A stretch of 64,000 bases of DNA from Paulownia fortunei (lineage: Eukaryota; Streptophyta; Magnoliopsida; Lamiales; Paulowniaceae): positions 12,701,445-12,765,444 of the forward strand of contig CM033107.1 of assembly GCA_019321725.1 (NCBI GenBank), read 5' to 3'. Position 1 is the first letter of the stretch, and each line of letters begins with the position of its first letter. The position numbers and the translations under genes are program-made. This document shows, piece by piece, positions 10,959-22,697 of this stretch. The notes below the pieces were generated by a model, which saw only the letters and a list, made by a program, of their open reading frames with translations, searched no databases and had not been told where the DNA came from.

Positions 10959-13055
10959 TGTTAGAGTAGTGCCCGGTGCTCTAATTAGATTGGGTGTCTA
11001 GTGTACTCTTGTATTTGTAAAAATAATCTTTTTCAAATCATATTATTAAAATAGATAAATTTATTTATCTTTAGTTGCGTATAGTAATTAGATAACGTCC
11101 CCTGACCAAACTTAGTTACGGGGTATGATCACGCATTTGATGGTGATGATGGAATATGACTCTATAGCTTTGGTTTTAAATTAGTTTCAAGTCAAGGGAT
11201 TTTTAAGTTAGGACATCGAAGAGACCAATAGATTCGCGCATACGATCCATGCTCAAATGAGAAGGATGTCTCGCTCCATGGACATTGGCGTAGTGATGCT
11301 AGTATATGTATGCGGGTGCTTGTTAGAGAACAAGTACACTGAACAGGCCCACTAGAAATTCTTAACTGGAAACATTATTTGTCGAAATAAAAATTTTCAT
11401 ATTATGATAGTACACGATTAGACCTTAAACTTAAGGCACCACGGTAGCTTTATGCATGTCGTGTTCCATTTCAATGTATTTAGGATTGTCTGACAATCAT
11501 AAATGGGGTACATTGGATGTTGCATTGATATATATAGAGGTTAATAAGTAGCCAACAAAAGATCTGTGACTTGTCTGGCAGAACAAGTGAAACTCCTATA
11601 TTTTCATAGTTCATGACTCATAAGTCCATGGCCAATGTGGGATGAATGTTAGACGAGGGTTTTATAACGATTCGTCATAAGTTGTTGAAGCTTGAAATAT
11701 AATTATAGTTATTGAGCAAGTAGGGTTTCGACTATTAATTCATGCCTTAGACTCAATTGTGAGATTAGTTTATGGAAGAACCTTACGTGTATGGTACTTG
11801 TAACTGAAATAGGTTCATTCGCTAATTCACCTAGGACTAGGTAGCCACGATACACTTGTTAGGTGTTTCCCATGACTTGTAAGGTTCTTGAAATTAAGAA
11901 GTTAATTTCAAGTGGATTAATTAATCAAAATAATTATTATTCATAAGTTGCAAATGTTGCAAGCCCAGTCCTAACTTAGTTATGAACCTAAAGGGTCACA
12001 CATAATTTGAAGTGGAACATTTCTAACTTAGAAATTTATCCAAGGAGTTGGATTCAATTAATTAATGGTGATTAATTAATTAAGGCTTAAATTAATTTAA
12101 TGAGTTGAATTAATTATTTAATTAAATAATTCAATTATTCAATTGGATCTAATAAGATTAAGCAGCCCAATCATATAGGCCATAAATTAATTTTATTGTT
12201 AAATTAATTTACTTAATTAAATAATTAGATAATTTAATTAGGTTGAATTTGATTAACTGGTCTAGATAGAATTAATTAATTAAATTTGGGCTAAACAATT
12301 AATTGGATTAATTATGGGATTTAATTTTAAGCCTAAGTCCAATTCAAAGAAACCCATTAGGAGAGGTCCATGTAGGTTGTTGAAAATGATGGAAACTCAA
12401 AGATTTGATATTCTTGGAAGTCTCTATATATTTTTGGAAGATAAAAGAGATAGAGTTGAAAATTTTTGGGAAGATTTGGAATCAACCAAAAATATTTCAA
12501 CCAATCAAAAGAGAGGCCAAAAATGCCAAGAGTGGGACTCTTGGAATTTTTTAACCCCATTATATATACCATATGGGCCAAAAGTTAGAGAAAGAATAAT
12601 CCTCCACTAAGAAATAAATTAGGAGAAAAATTGTTTTCTTCTTTCATCATTTCAACCGAAATTCCATCTTTTTTGTCCAAGTATTAATTATTTTATCACA
12701 AGTTGATAAGAAAAATTAATATTCACTATATCCACTACATAAACTAGGTTAGTAAAAGAATTTGGATTGCTAGCGGAGTTCATATTCTGTGTTCTTGCTC
12801 AATATGTTGACTTTTTTAGAGATGAGATGTTTGGATCCTTGTGAACCGAAATGCAGAAAGGGGCTAGCAATAGATTGCATCAAACCCTACGACAACTACA
12901 GTACATAAAGGTATAAATTGAATTTTAATTTGTTTTTATACAACCAAAGGAAATTCACATCAGAACAGGGGTATTGTTGTAACTGTTATACCATGCTTGT
13001 TTTTAAAAAAATTATTTTTCCATTGCGCATACCCCAGGATTATGCGATCCCAACA
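10959..13055 (+). repeat. 3' LTR of Cop1
   Basis: Runs from TGTTAGAGTAGTGC to CCCAACA, 2097 bp, and pairs with 5173-7322. The open frame at 12314-12610 lies within it and has no protein similarity. Confidence 0.92.
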
Positions 13056-13060
13056 GTTAT
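13056..13060. repeat. Target-site duplication GTTAT, right copy (Cop1)
   Basis: Matches 5168-5172 exactly. Coding sequence of the host element Cop2 resumes immediately. Confidence 0.92.
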
Positions 13061-13560
13061 GTCACCACCATGAACCTGACGAAGGTCTTAAGAGAAGATG
13101 TCTCGATTGCGATAGAGAAGGAAGATGATCCTCAAAAGAGAGCTACATATGACGCATAGATTTATAGTGACTTTCTATGTTGGAAATACATCCTCGTTGG
13201 ATTGAACAACATATTATACAATGTGTATTGTTCAGTCAGAACTACAAAGGCATTATGGGAATCACTTGAAAAAAATTACTGGATAAAAGATGCCAACTTG
13301 AAAAAATTCATAGTCGGTAAGTTTCTGGACTCCAAAATGATAGATCTAAGATAGTGGTGAGTTAAGTCCAGAAGCTATAAATCATTCTACATGATATATA
13401 TACAAAACATATAAAGATCATTGAATCCTTCCAAGTAGCAGCTATGATCGAGAACCTGCCACCTTCATGAAAAAAGTTCAAGAATTACTTAAAGCATAAG
13501 CAAGATGGCAATAGGTAGGGTCTAACCTGGATCCATAATGAACTCGCCCTATCTAAATCG
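13061..13560 (+). pseudogene. Copia gag (UBN2-type), main part, outer element Cop2
   Basis: Continues the Gag interrupted at 5172. Visible are TTMNLTKVLREDV, DFLCWKYILVGLNNILYNVY, TKALWESLEK, KKFIVGKFLDSKM and ENLPPS.KKFKNYLKHKQ, the conserved order of the Copia Gag (UBN2) domain. Several stops and shifts break it. There is no zinc knuckle. It proves that Cop1 inserted into another Copia element. Confidence 0.85.
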
Positions 13561-13959
13561 AGTCCAAACCTAATAAAATGATTCTTGGGGCGGGAAATGG
13601 GTTTATTCTCTTAAATTGGGTAGGTTCAGGCAGATAACAGGTCTAGCTGGACCCGCCCGGACCCGCCTCATTATATTTAATATTTTTAATATAATTTCTT
13701 ATTTGTAACATTATTTTTAGTTGTCTGAAATTATTATTTAATGGAAATAGCTTGGCAGTTTGGATGTTTAATTTATAATAAGGGTTGTTTCTTGCATCAA
13801 TGAACAACAGGTTTGGAGTGTAAAAAGTATTGTTGCTTGGTAGTTTCAATGTTTTTATTTATAATAGTGGTTATTACTTGCATGATACTTAGTGTAACAA
13901 CTTGCATGTTTTAATTTATTTATAACAATGTTTTTATTTATAATAGTGTTTGTTTTGAG
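13561..13959 (+). other. Non-coding insert or deletion scar between Cop2 gag and pol
   Basis: No Copia protein is visible. It includes the GC-rich doublet ACCCGCCCGGACCCGCC near 13650. Three imperfect AT-rich repeats of about 90 bases follow (starting near 13744, 13832 and 13922, each containing TTTATAATA). Integrase sequence expected here is missing. Confidence 0.5.
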
Positions 13960-14997
13960 AAACGTCGCCTTCTTGATAAAGCATTTTTATTGGATAAAAA
14001 TAGTTAAATCATAAATTTTGAAGGAGTTTAAGAACTACAGTTTATCCCACAAATGCCAATAGTGCATAAACAAATTGCTAAACTTCTAATGCGCAAAATC
14101 TCCAAGGAGATCTGAAATGAAAATCCAAACTGCCTATAAGGAAATGATCTCTTATTGGAAAGCAACAAGGAGGTCTCTTTTAGGATATTGATCCAAGGAG
14201 AAATAATGTATGAATCCGAGATGAACTCCCTGTACTCTAATAAGCTAGTGACCTTGGTGACCCACCATAGGGTATTGTAACCATTGACTGCAAATGGGTC
14301 TACAAGCATAAGCTTGGAGTACATGGAAAGGCGATGACCTATAAAGCATAACTAATGGCCAAAGGTTGCTCTAAAATCAAAGTGTTAACTGTTGAGGAGA
14401 CCTTTTAACTAAAAATAATGTCGAAGTCTACTAGTATCTTGCTGACCACATCTATATATTATAGCGACTAGGATATGGGTAATATGAGGACCACCGTCCT
14501 TAATGAGGGTATTGAAACAATAGATCTACATGTAGCAACCTGAGGCCTAATATTAAAAGAATGCAAGCAAATGATTTGCAAGCATCAAAGGTCCACTTAT
14601 GGACTCAAAATGTATTTCTCAAAGTTGGAACTTTTAATTCCCTCAATTAATCAAATGGTTTGATTTACTCAGGAAATGTACATGAACCAAGTGTGTACAA
14701 AAAGATTAGTGGGAGCATAATAGAGTTTATTGTGTTAATTATATGCTACTCATAGTGATAGTGTAGGAATATTATAGTTAACTGAGACTTGTTATCTAAT
14801 AAGTTCTCCACTAAGAATTTGGGAAAACATCCCAGAAATCAAGGATTTAGATCTATAAAGATCTAAAAGGATGTTTGGACTATCCTAAATCCATATGCAT
14901 AGATGCTTAAAGGGTTTAGCATAGAGGAATACTATAAGAGATTCCTGCCTTTGAGTCATAGGTTTTCTTTTTCAAAGTCTATTATCCCCAAAGGTTT
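13960..14997 (+). pseudogene. Copia reverse transcriptase remnant (Cop2), running into the gap
   Basis: Highly decayed Copia RT: MNSLYSNKLVTLV near 14220-14260, then a CKWVYKHKLGVHGKAMTYKA stretch near 14290-14345, MAKG near 14356, and KHQRSTYGLK near 14580-14610. Many stops and small deletions. It is cut at 14997 by the run of Ns, so RNase H and the 3' LTR are not seen. It matches the RT of Cop1 in layout but is more damaged. Confidence 0.75.
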
Positions 14998-15097
14998 NNN
15001 NNNNNNNNNNNNNNNNNNNNNNNNNNNNNNNNNNNNNNNNNNNNNNNNNNNNNNNNNNNNNNNNNNNNNNNNNNNNNNNNNNNNNNNNNNNNNNNNN
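14998..15097. other. Assembly gap (100 N)
   Basis: Exactly 100 unknown bases, the usual placeholder for a gap of unknown length. It lies between the Copia RT remnant and a Tekay-type LTR, so one or more element boundaries are hidden here. Confidence 0.99.
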
Positions 15098-15411
15098 CTA
15101 AAAGATAAAATATGGCATGACAATTGAGTGAATTGCTCAAAACTATCAAGATATAGCAGTAGTTTTAGTAGGCTGGGAAGGGGCTCATTTTGCTAAGTTA
15201 TATCTATTATTTTTGACATCTTTATAACATGGTTACCTTTACCTACATGCTTTCTAAGTTTGGTAAAAATTTAGGAGTGATCGAATATGTTTAAGGGTGT
15301 GAAAAGCATCATGGAGCTCAAGTGGGCAGTAGGGTAAAGTGAAAACAATCTGAATCAACATCTTGTAATATTTCACAATGTTTCAACCTCTACATGTTGT
15401 TGAGGTCAAAT
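15098..15411 (+). repeat. Left fragment of the TekA 5' LTR
   Basis: Matches, with moderate divergence, the TekB 3' LTR around 45900-46190 (GAAGGGGCT, CATGGTTACC, ATGTTTCAACC). It is interrupted at 15411 by Gyp1 and resumes at 26451. The LTR start is lost in the gap. Confidence 0.78.
15407..15411. repeat. Target-site duplication CAAAT, left copy (Gyp1)
   Basis: Identical to 26451-26455. Removing Gyp1 and one copy joins a continuous Tekay LTR. Confidence 0.92.
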
Positions 15412-17714
15412 TTTAATACCCAATTATCTCCTACATAGCCAATAATAAACATCTTGCATGAATATATATCTAATCAATACGCATTATCGGATTATGACAT
15501 ACAAATAGCATGATTGCACGAACATGAATAATTTTTACTATATGCTCTAGTTGTGCTTTAACATGTATTAGTACATGCAATATGAGATCAAACTTTTGTT
15601 TCTTGATTTAACATATTCCTTAAGTACCTTTTTGCAGTGAAAAGCTCGGTGTCTTGGTTAAGGAAAATTGATGTGTTGAACGGCCATGAAATGAATTATT
15701 TGTATTGCTCCATACTTGTTACATTCTAAAGTGATTATTTGCCTAAATATTTTCTTAAAATATGTTACATTTGGCGAAGAGCTAAAAGTATGCAAAATAG
15801 TACAATTTGATTGGTTGGTTGGCTAGGTTGTATGAAATCATTTTCAACTGCAATGCACTTGATTATAACACCACAGCATCAATTTTTATCATCTCCCTAG
15901 CCTATAAACATGTCTCTTTGCATGAGAAGACACCGAGCATGAGTCAACCAATCATCACCCTCAACTTATCCCTCTTTGAAATATCAAATAAGTCATTTTT
16001 AGCCATATTTTCTTGTGGAAGCTCCTAAAAAACGACCAACCTTCTTCTCCAAAATTTATCCCAAATTTATACACTCTTTTACTCACAAAAATTAAATTCA
16101 ATCCATAGGAATCCATAGAAAACAAACTAGAACAAGTTTCCACCCTTTTAACTTAACAACTGTTGATTTTGAAGGTTAATTCTAATTTAATCAAGGTATA
16201 TTCTTTTCCAATGTTTCTTATGATGAATTTGTAGTATCTTGTATGGGTACATGTCTTAGTATATTTTTGTATAAATTTAAACTCAAGTGGGATAGGCTTG
16301 AAGCCAAAACTAAGCTAGTTAAGCTAGTTTCTAGAAAAATTAATAGTCTTGTGAAATATGCTTAATTTACTTGTTTCTATTAATATTGTAATGCTTATAT
16401 TATGTTTAGAAGTGCCCACAAATAATTGTGAATAATAGCAATTAGTTTTCTTAATTGAAGGGTAGAATCAATTTAAGTTAGAACCGAGTTTACGTCATTT
16501 TAAATCAGATTATGTTCATATTTTGGGGGCTGCCCTAATATTTATTTTTGAATTATTAGTTATTTAATGGATTTCCTAATGTTTAATGTCTTAGATTAGT
16601 AGTAAAATATGGAGTATGCATCATTTTTGAGGTCATGTAATTGATATGGAAATGTTCACAAAAGATTGAAAAGTGTATATGATTTCAATTATAATAGATT
16701 ATGTGATTTATTAAAAGGATATTGAAAGGTACATGATTTGATTATGTTAGGCCTTTAACACATTCTATCTTCCAAAGAGATTGAGCTTTTCACTTAGCTT
16801 AAGTGGACCTAAGGTAAGTTGAAACTTTCATTTGCTGCATCACAAGAATCATATAATGTTGTTCATCTTTAATGTGATTGTCATTATTTGCCAAATGATG
16901 TAATGTTTGATGCATACATGGTTCATGAAACATGATACTATATTATGAATATAATGAGGTTTTTGAAAATTAAGTATGGTACTTGATTAATGATCGAGTA
17001 GGCAAGGGATGCGGGAGAGACCGATGGACGCAAAAATGGTGACAAATACTTGAGGTTGAAAAATCGGTATAGGAAAGACACAATGAATGAGACAGAATAC
17101 AACTAATACCTGAGATTGATAGACCAAGTATGGAAATCCCGTATTATTTCTCTTACTGGCCAATCAATATGAACAGGTTTCAAAAACCACAGTCTATCGC
17201 TATTAGTTAGGTACCACACTTCAAAGGCCTTAAAGAATGATTTATGAATGAAAGTTATTAAATTGAATAATGCATTTAATTGTTCATATGACTTGCATGT
17301 ACACTATTTGTTATTGCATAAGTTTCACCTTACTGAGCTTTTAGCTCAATAGATTCATGTGTTGCAGGTGGAAATGTACAGGTTTAGAGGTTGACTGAGT
17401 CTCTAGAGTAGCCAGATAGAGATTTGTTCATATGCCATGCTTCAAGCTGTTTTGTAGTCTATTTTGAAAACTCTGTTTGTTTTTAAATAAGCTGCTCTGT
17501 TAAGGTTTCGTAATGGATGTACTTAGTTTTAATTTATATATATGGTGTGTTTAAAATAAAATGAAACAACAAATGAATTCAAGTTATTTCTCTTATAGCC
17601 AAAAAGGGAAACTTTTATTAAAACCATAACTCTAGTATTGATGAAAATTTAATATTTCTTGACTTAACTATATCAGCTTATTTAGGTTCTACAATTTGGT
17701 TAAGGGGTGTCACA
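15412..17714 (+). repeat. 5' LTR of Gyp1
   Basis: 2303 bp. The start has decayed from TGTAATGCCC to TTTTAATACCC and the end is GGGGTGTCACA. It pairs with 24163-26450. The open frames inside have no protein similarity. Confidence 0.9.
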
Positions 17715-17716
17715 GT

Positions 17717-17730
17717 TGGCGGTATCAGAG
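17717..17730 (+). other. Primer binding site of Gyp1 (Met-type, altered)
   Basis: TGGCGGTATCAGAG follows the LTR end by two bases. It equals the standard TGGTATCAGAG with a three-base insertion. Confidence 0.65.
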
Positions 17731-17900
17731 TGGAGGTTTAGTCATTCCTGTAGACAGAGAAGGTATATGAACACATGGTCAACTATTTGTTTATTTGTTT
17801 TCATGTTTACTTGATTAGATTTCATTTTATGTTATTTTCATGATTATGCATTTATTATTGACTAATGAATGGAATGAGATTGGGCAATGCATATAAGGTC

Positions 17901-18835
17901 ATGGCACCAAAAAGGAGACAATGGATGATCACGAGGGTAATCATAGTTTGGTGAATAATTTGACTAATCACATTCAACAATAGACTAGAATTCTTGGTGA
18001 ATATATACAATAATTGCTAGATATGCAACAAAGAAGCCAAGAACAGAATCAATGACTTCATCCACCACAAGCTCGATAGGATACTTCACAAGCTGTGTAC
18101 GAGAAATGTAAAAAGATGGAATCTGTTAATTTTAATAGTGAGTCTGATCCCATGGTTGCACAGGAATGGGTGAAATCTTTAGACACTATCTTTGACTACA
18201 TGCGAATTGATGATGCTGAGAAGATACTCTATGCAATTTTCTTGCAAAAGAAGTATGCTAGAACCTGGTGGGAAGGAGTTAAGCTTGCAGAGAATATGGA
18301 AGAGCTAACTTGGGAGAGGTTTAAAATAATCTTTTATGATAAATATTTCACCAGAGATGTTAGGTCGCTCAAATTAAAAGAATTCCAGGAGTTAAAAGAA
18401 GGAGGGATGTCTGTATGTGATTATGTGCAAAAATTTGAAGAGGGTTGCAAGTATGTGCCATACATCACTCGAGACAACAACAAAAAGATGGATCATTTCC
18501 TAAGGGGCCTTGATCCTGAAATTAGAAGAGATTTGAGAATGCCTTCAGTAATAGAGTTCAGGGAACTGGTGGACAAAGCTTTGATGGCTGACTTAGATGA
18601 GAAAGAGATTGAGAAATTTCATCAACAAAAAAGCAAGTATTCACTCCTAAAAATCCGAATCAGTGGAAGAAAGGAAAGCAAAAATCAAACTAAGGGAATG
18701 AAAAATGTCCTAGAGTTGGGCAGACTTCTACTACAGTTGAAAGGCCTAAAGGTACTAAGTGTGGGAACAATCATTTTGGGGAATGCTTTAGTGGAACTAA
18801 TCATTGCTTTAAGTGTAAAAAGCATAGACATATAG
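17901..18835 (+). pseudogene. Gyp1 gag (Tekay/Del-type)
   Basis: A candidate start is ATGGCACCAAAAAGG at 17901, but the first 190 bases hold stops. The clean part is 18095-18835 (246 codons). It contains the retrotransposon Gag domain: [61 protein letters not shown] and [13 protein letters not shown]. The C-terminal 60 residues of this frame are off-frame relative to the zinc knuckle, so a frameshift lies near 18640-18730. Gag builds the particle and packages RNA; here it is broken at both ends. Confidence 0.85.
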
Positions 18836-19466
18836 CGAAGGATTGCCTAACAGTGCAGGGGAGAGTATATGCAATGGCACAAGAACAAGCTGATGCAGAT
18901 GCTTTCGTAGTCATAGGTATTATTTTAATTTCTGGGATACCTGTAATTACATTGATAGATTCTGGATCTACGTATTTATTTGCATCAGTGCATTTGTGAG
19001 AAAATTAGGCAATACACTAGATTTATTAAAAGTAAGGTACAGTGTGAATATTCCATTCGGGGAAGAAATGGATTCCAACCAAATATTAAGGGCCTGTTCT
19101 ATTCAAATTAGTGATAGGACTCTCTATGCAGATCTCATTATTTTACCAATGCCAAATTTTGAGATTATTTTGGGTATGGATTGGCTTATCAAATATCATG
19201 CAATAATTGATTGTAACAAGAAAATTATGATCTTTCAACCACCCGAAGAAGAACAGTTTATGTTTAGTGGTACCTTATTGTCACAGTCCTTACTAATTAT
19301 AATTGATTTGATAGCTCAAAAAATGTTGAATAAAGGTTGTGTTGGATATTTTTCAAGTGTTCTAGACACCTCGGTTGAAGCACAATTGAAGTCAAAAAAT
19401 ATAGACGTGGTTCAAGAATTTTTTAAGGTATTTCCTGATGATTTACCAGGACTGCCACCAGATTGA
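18736..19466 (+). pseudogene. Gyp1 zinc knuckle and aspartic protease
   Basis: In the frame left by the Gag shift there is a CCHC knuckle [14 protein letters not shown] (C-X2-C-X4-H-X4-C) at about 18802-18845, preceded by [10 protein letters not shown]. The retroviral protease active site follows as LIDSGSTYLFAS near 18953. A second shift moves the rest into the frame 18996-19466. That frame carries [17 protein letters not shown] and ends FPDDLPGLPPD, the linker into reverse transcriptase, at a TGA. The DSG triad is intact, but the polyprotein is not continuous. Confidence 0.82.
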
Positions 19467-20153
19467 TAGATTAAATTTATGATTGATGTTATGCCAGGGA
19501 CTACCCCTATTTCTAAAACACCATATCGAATGACACCAACAGAGTTGAAAGAGTTAAAAGTTCAATTACAAGAATTATTTGATAACGGTTTTATTCACCC
19601 TAGTTTTCTCCTTGGGGAGGAGCACTTGTGTTATTCGTGAAAAAGAAAGATGGTACATTGTGGTTGTGCATTGATTATAGATAGTTGAATAAAGGAACAG
19701 TTAAGAATAAGTACCCACTTCCATGAATAGATAATTTATTTGATCAATTGCAGGCAGCAACAGTATTTTCTAAGATTGATTTACACTCTAGGTATCATCA
19801 ATTGAAGATCAAGAAAGAAGACATACAAAAGACTGCATTCTGAATAAGGTACAGACATTATGAATTTTTTGTCATGCCTTTCGGTTTAACCAAAACACTT
19901 GCAGTATTTATGGATCTAATGAATAGGGTGTTCAAGCAATATCTCGATAAATTTGTGATTGTGTTTATTGATAACATCCTAATTTATTCACGGATAAAGA
20001 AGAGCACAAGGAACATTTGAAGATTTTGTTGCAAGTTCTTAAGGAAAAACATTTGTATGCTAAATTCAAGAAGTGTGAGGTTTGAGCAAGTGGTATTCCT
20101 TGGTCATGTAGTATCTAAGAATAGTATGTTCGTTGATCCAAGCAAGGTAGAAG
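19467..20153 (+). pseudogene. Gyp1 reverse transcriptase, N-terminal part, cut by the solo LTR
   Basis: Recognisable Ty3/gypsy RT with stops: [10 protein letters not shown] near 19503, [16 protein letters not shown] near 19630, KNKYPLP near 19705, [15 protein letters not shown] near 19770 and VMPFGL near 19875. The catalytic box FIDD is FIDN near 19965-19980, so a catalytic aspartate is lost. The domain is interrupted at 20153 by a solo LTR and resumes at 22032. Confidence 0.85.
20149..20153. repeat. Target-site duplication AGAAG, left copy (solo LTR)
   Basis: Repeated at 22027-22031. Joining across one copy restores the expected spacing of 18 codons between the RT motifs KVE and EVR. Confidence 0.9.
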
Positions 20154-22026
20154 TGATAAGTTGGTTTTATACTAATAATTCATACATCTTTTGATTATCA
20201 TTTAGTTTGTTTTCAAGTGTTTTTGTTACTTTTTATGCATTTAGTCTTAAATCTTGTAGGTAATAACAATAAGAGAAGAAAATGGAAAGAAATCAAAAAC
20301 TTGGTTGAAATGTTGAAAAATTCGAGTTGTAGTGCTACTGACAGCAGTTTTCATATTTCAATCATAACTCTCGCCCTAATTTCATATAAAATTGATTCTC
20401 CATCCATTTGAAATCCAAGAGATATATCTACAACTTATATGTTTACCACAAATCCAATTCAGTCAATTTCAATGAGAAAAACTGAGTTTAAAAGTCAGCA
20501 CTGGGCTGCAATTTTTTGGGATGCCACATCTTAGTATTTCAGGCATAACTCGGTCCACTGATGTCATATTTAGTTGATTCAATTCATTAGAAGACACAAA
20601 AATCCAATTCAGTCTATAAAGAGGTCAAAAAGCAGTTTCAATAGGTTGTACAGTGTTAAAGTGCTGAAATTGAGCTGCTAGGACAGAATGCCCGGTGCCT
20701 AGGCACCCTTCAAAGCTTCCAAGATAGAATACACAGAGCCCAGACATCGTTATTCCACGCCTAGGCGCTGCCTTTCCAACAAAAAAGATACTGATGCAAC
20801 TTTTTGTCGACAAATGGCAATGGATCACAAATTTTGGCATTTTTATGAGATATACACATCAGATACACCTATACATCATTAACCATGTGATGCTCTAGTG
20901 GATACACTACATTGGTGGGAAAAAATGAGAAAAATCTAGGAAAATGGGAAGAATTTTAGGTTTCTTTTGAAAAGCCAAGAAAAGTGAAAGGAATTTTAGG
21001 TTTCTTTTGAAGAAAAGCCAAGAAAACTGGAAGGATTTCAGGGTTTCTTTTGGAAGACTCTTGGGGAAAGAATCATTGGGGAGAAGTTTAAAAGGGCAAG
21101 ATCAACATCAACCAAAGGAGAGAAGAATTGGTTTTTGGAACCAAAGAAGGCTATTGGGTGCTTGGAGACAAGACCCATTCCATTTTCTACAGTTGAAGAT
21201 AATGAGTCATTCTTGGACATAAGGAGAGCTTCAACCATTCCTTCCACTTTATAAATTGGTGAACAATTTTCATGTTCTTTCTTATTTATTTCTTGAAGTT
21301 GTATTCATCCATGGTGAACTAAACATTTATTTCTAGAGGATGATGTAACCTTATTTGATTCTATATTTTGAATTCCAAATAATATTAGTTCAAGTTCTTC
21401 ATCTTGTTTGTGTTATCTTGTTTAGTATTTCATCTTGATTAATTGATCACTAATTGAGATTGTTTGACGTATGAGATTCGGCACTCGAGAGAGGGAATAT
21501 TATATATGATCATAGGAATAATACAACCTAGGAATCATAGAGTTGAGAAGCTTATGAAGCCTTTGAAGTTTTGAAGAAGAATTCATTGAACTTTTGTAGA
21601 GTTTTATTCTTGAATTTTTATAGAGATATCGAAATTCATGTTGGAACTCATAGTCAATTCGGCACTCGAGAGAGGGAATTGATGAGCTTATGAATTCTTA
21701 ACTTATATGTGTTATTGACTTGAATTGATATATTTTGGAAGCAAGAACATAGGTGATAATTAGGTGAGTCATTCCTCTAGAATATATTTTGCTCATAAGG
21801 TGTTTGTTATATTATTTCTAAAAAATCTATTATTGTCTATGCATTTTTGTCTTACTTTTCTTTGTTTACCAATCATCACTCAATTTTCTAAATAAAATTA
21901 AAACTATTTCAACTACGGTACTTAATGCAACTTTTGATTACAATCCCTGTGGATACTCAACTCAACTCACCATTGTATTAAAACTTGACACCATTCACTT
22001 GCGGTTAGCAAAATATTTCACGAACA
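20154..22026 (+). mobile_element. Solo LTR of an Athila/Tat-type element inserted in the Gyp1 RT
   Basis: 1873 bp, starting TGATAAGTTGG and ending TTCACGAACA, flanked by AGAAG on both sides. The interior lacks protein similarity. Near the 3' end it carries AATCCCTGTGGATACTCAAC and CTTGCGG, sequence usual at the R/U5 end of Athila/Tat LTRs. The start TGATAAGT resembles the left Athila-like LTR. Palindromic CCTAGGCACC-type motifs occur near 20690-20770. Internal sequence was removed by LTR-LTR recombination. A truncated relative lies at 39280-40328. Open frames within are chance. Confidence 0.9.
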
Positions 22027-22031
22027 AGAAG
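22027..22031. repeat. Target-site duplication AGAAG, right copy (solo LTR)
   Basis: Identical to 20149-20153. Host RT coding sequence resumes at the next base. Confidence 0.9.
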
Positions 22032-22612
22032 TTGTCATTAAGTAGCCAACACCAACAAATATATTAGAAGTAAGGAGTTTTTTGGATTAGTAGGGTACTA
22101 TTGACAATTTGTTGAGGGGTTTTCAAAGATAGCAACTCCATTGACAATGTTGACAATAAAGAATGTGAAGTTCTTGTGGACCGATGCTTGTGAAAGAAGT
22201 TTTCAGGAATTGAAACATAAATGAACTACAACTCCTATTCTTACCATTCCAACAAGAATTGGTGGATTCATGGTGCATAATGATGCTTTAAAAAATGGTT
22301 TGGGTGCTGTTTTGATACAAAATGGGAAGATTATTGCCTATGCTTCAATGCAATTAAAAGAGTATGAAAAAAATTCCCAACCCATGATTTGGAACTTGCT
22401 GCTGTGATTTTTGCTTTGAAAATCTAGAGTATGGTGAGAAGTGTGAGATTTACACAGATCACAAAAGTTTGAAGTATTTCTTTACCCAAAAGGAATTGAA
22501 TATGAGACAACGGAGATGGTTAGGACTTGTGAAGAATTATGATTGCGTGATCAACTATCATCTTGATAAAGCAAATATGGTTGCGGATGCATTAAGAAAA
22601 AAAATCCACGTC
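22032..22612 (+). pseudogene. Gyp1 RT C-terminus and RNase H
   Basis: Continues the RT thumb (EVRSF.GLVGYY) and passes into RNase H, with DALKNGLGAVLIQNGKIIAYAS near 22280-22345. Next come [11 protein letters not shown] after a frameshift near 22370, and [20 protein letters not shown] near 22450-22510. [15 protein letters not shown] closes it near 22560-22605. The open part is 22469-22669. The four acidic positions of RNase H can still be traced, but the frame is broken several times. Confidence 0.85.
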
Positions 22613-22697
22613 TTCTCTTTTTGTCATACAAAAGTCAATATTACTGGATTTGTAGAAATTAGAGCTTGAAATTGTACATAAAGGGAAAAAGTGTTTA

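Larger units (their letters stand above)
5173..13055 (+). mobile_element. Complete but decayed Copia retrotransposon Cop1, with target duplication
   Basis: Element of 7883 bp with two LTRs (5173-7322 and 10959-13055), an initiator-Met primer site, remnants of integrase, reverse transcriptase and RNase H in Copia order, and a purine-rich tract. It is flanked by identical 5-base duplications GTTAT at 5168-5172 and 13056-13060, which proves insertion as one unit. The LTR ends differ at roughly one base in six over the first 165 bases, so the insertion is old. There is no recognisable gag between primer site and integrase, so it was either non-autonomous when it moved or lost gag later. It sits inside the gag of another Copia element. 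Confidence 0.92.

Noticed and set aside
12314..12610. Open frame of 98 codons
   Set aside because: Located in the Cop1 3' LTR. The equivalent 5' LTR position has no matching frame, and no similarity was seen.
14903..15127. Open frame of 74 codons spanning the first gap
   Set aside because: Its middle is unknown bases; the two sides belong to a Copia RT remnant and a Tekay LTR.
21007..21247. Opposed open frames of about 70 codons
   Set aside because: Both are inside the solo LTR, in AAGAAAAGCCAAG-type repeats, with no protein similarity.
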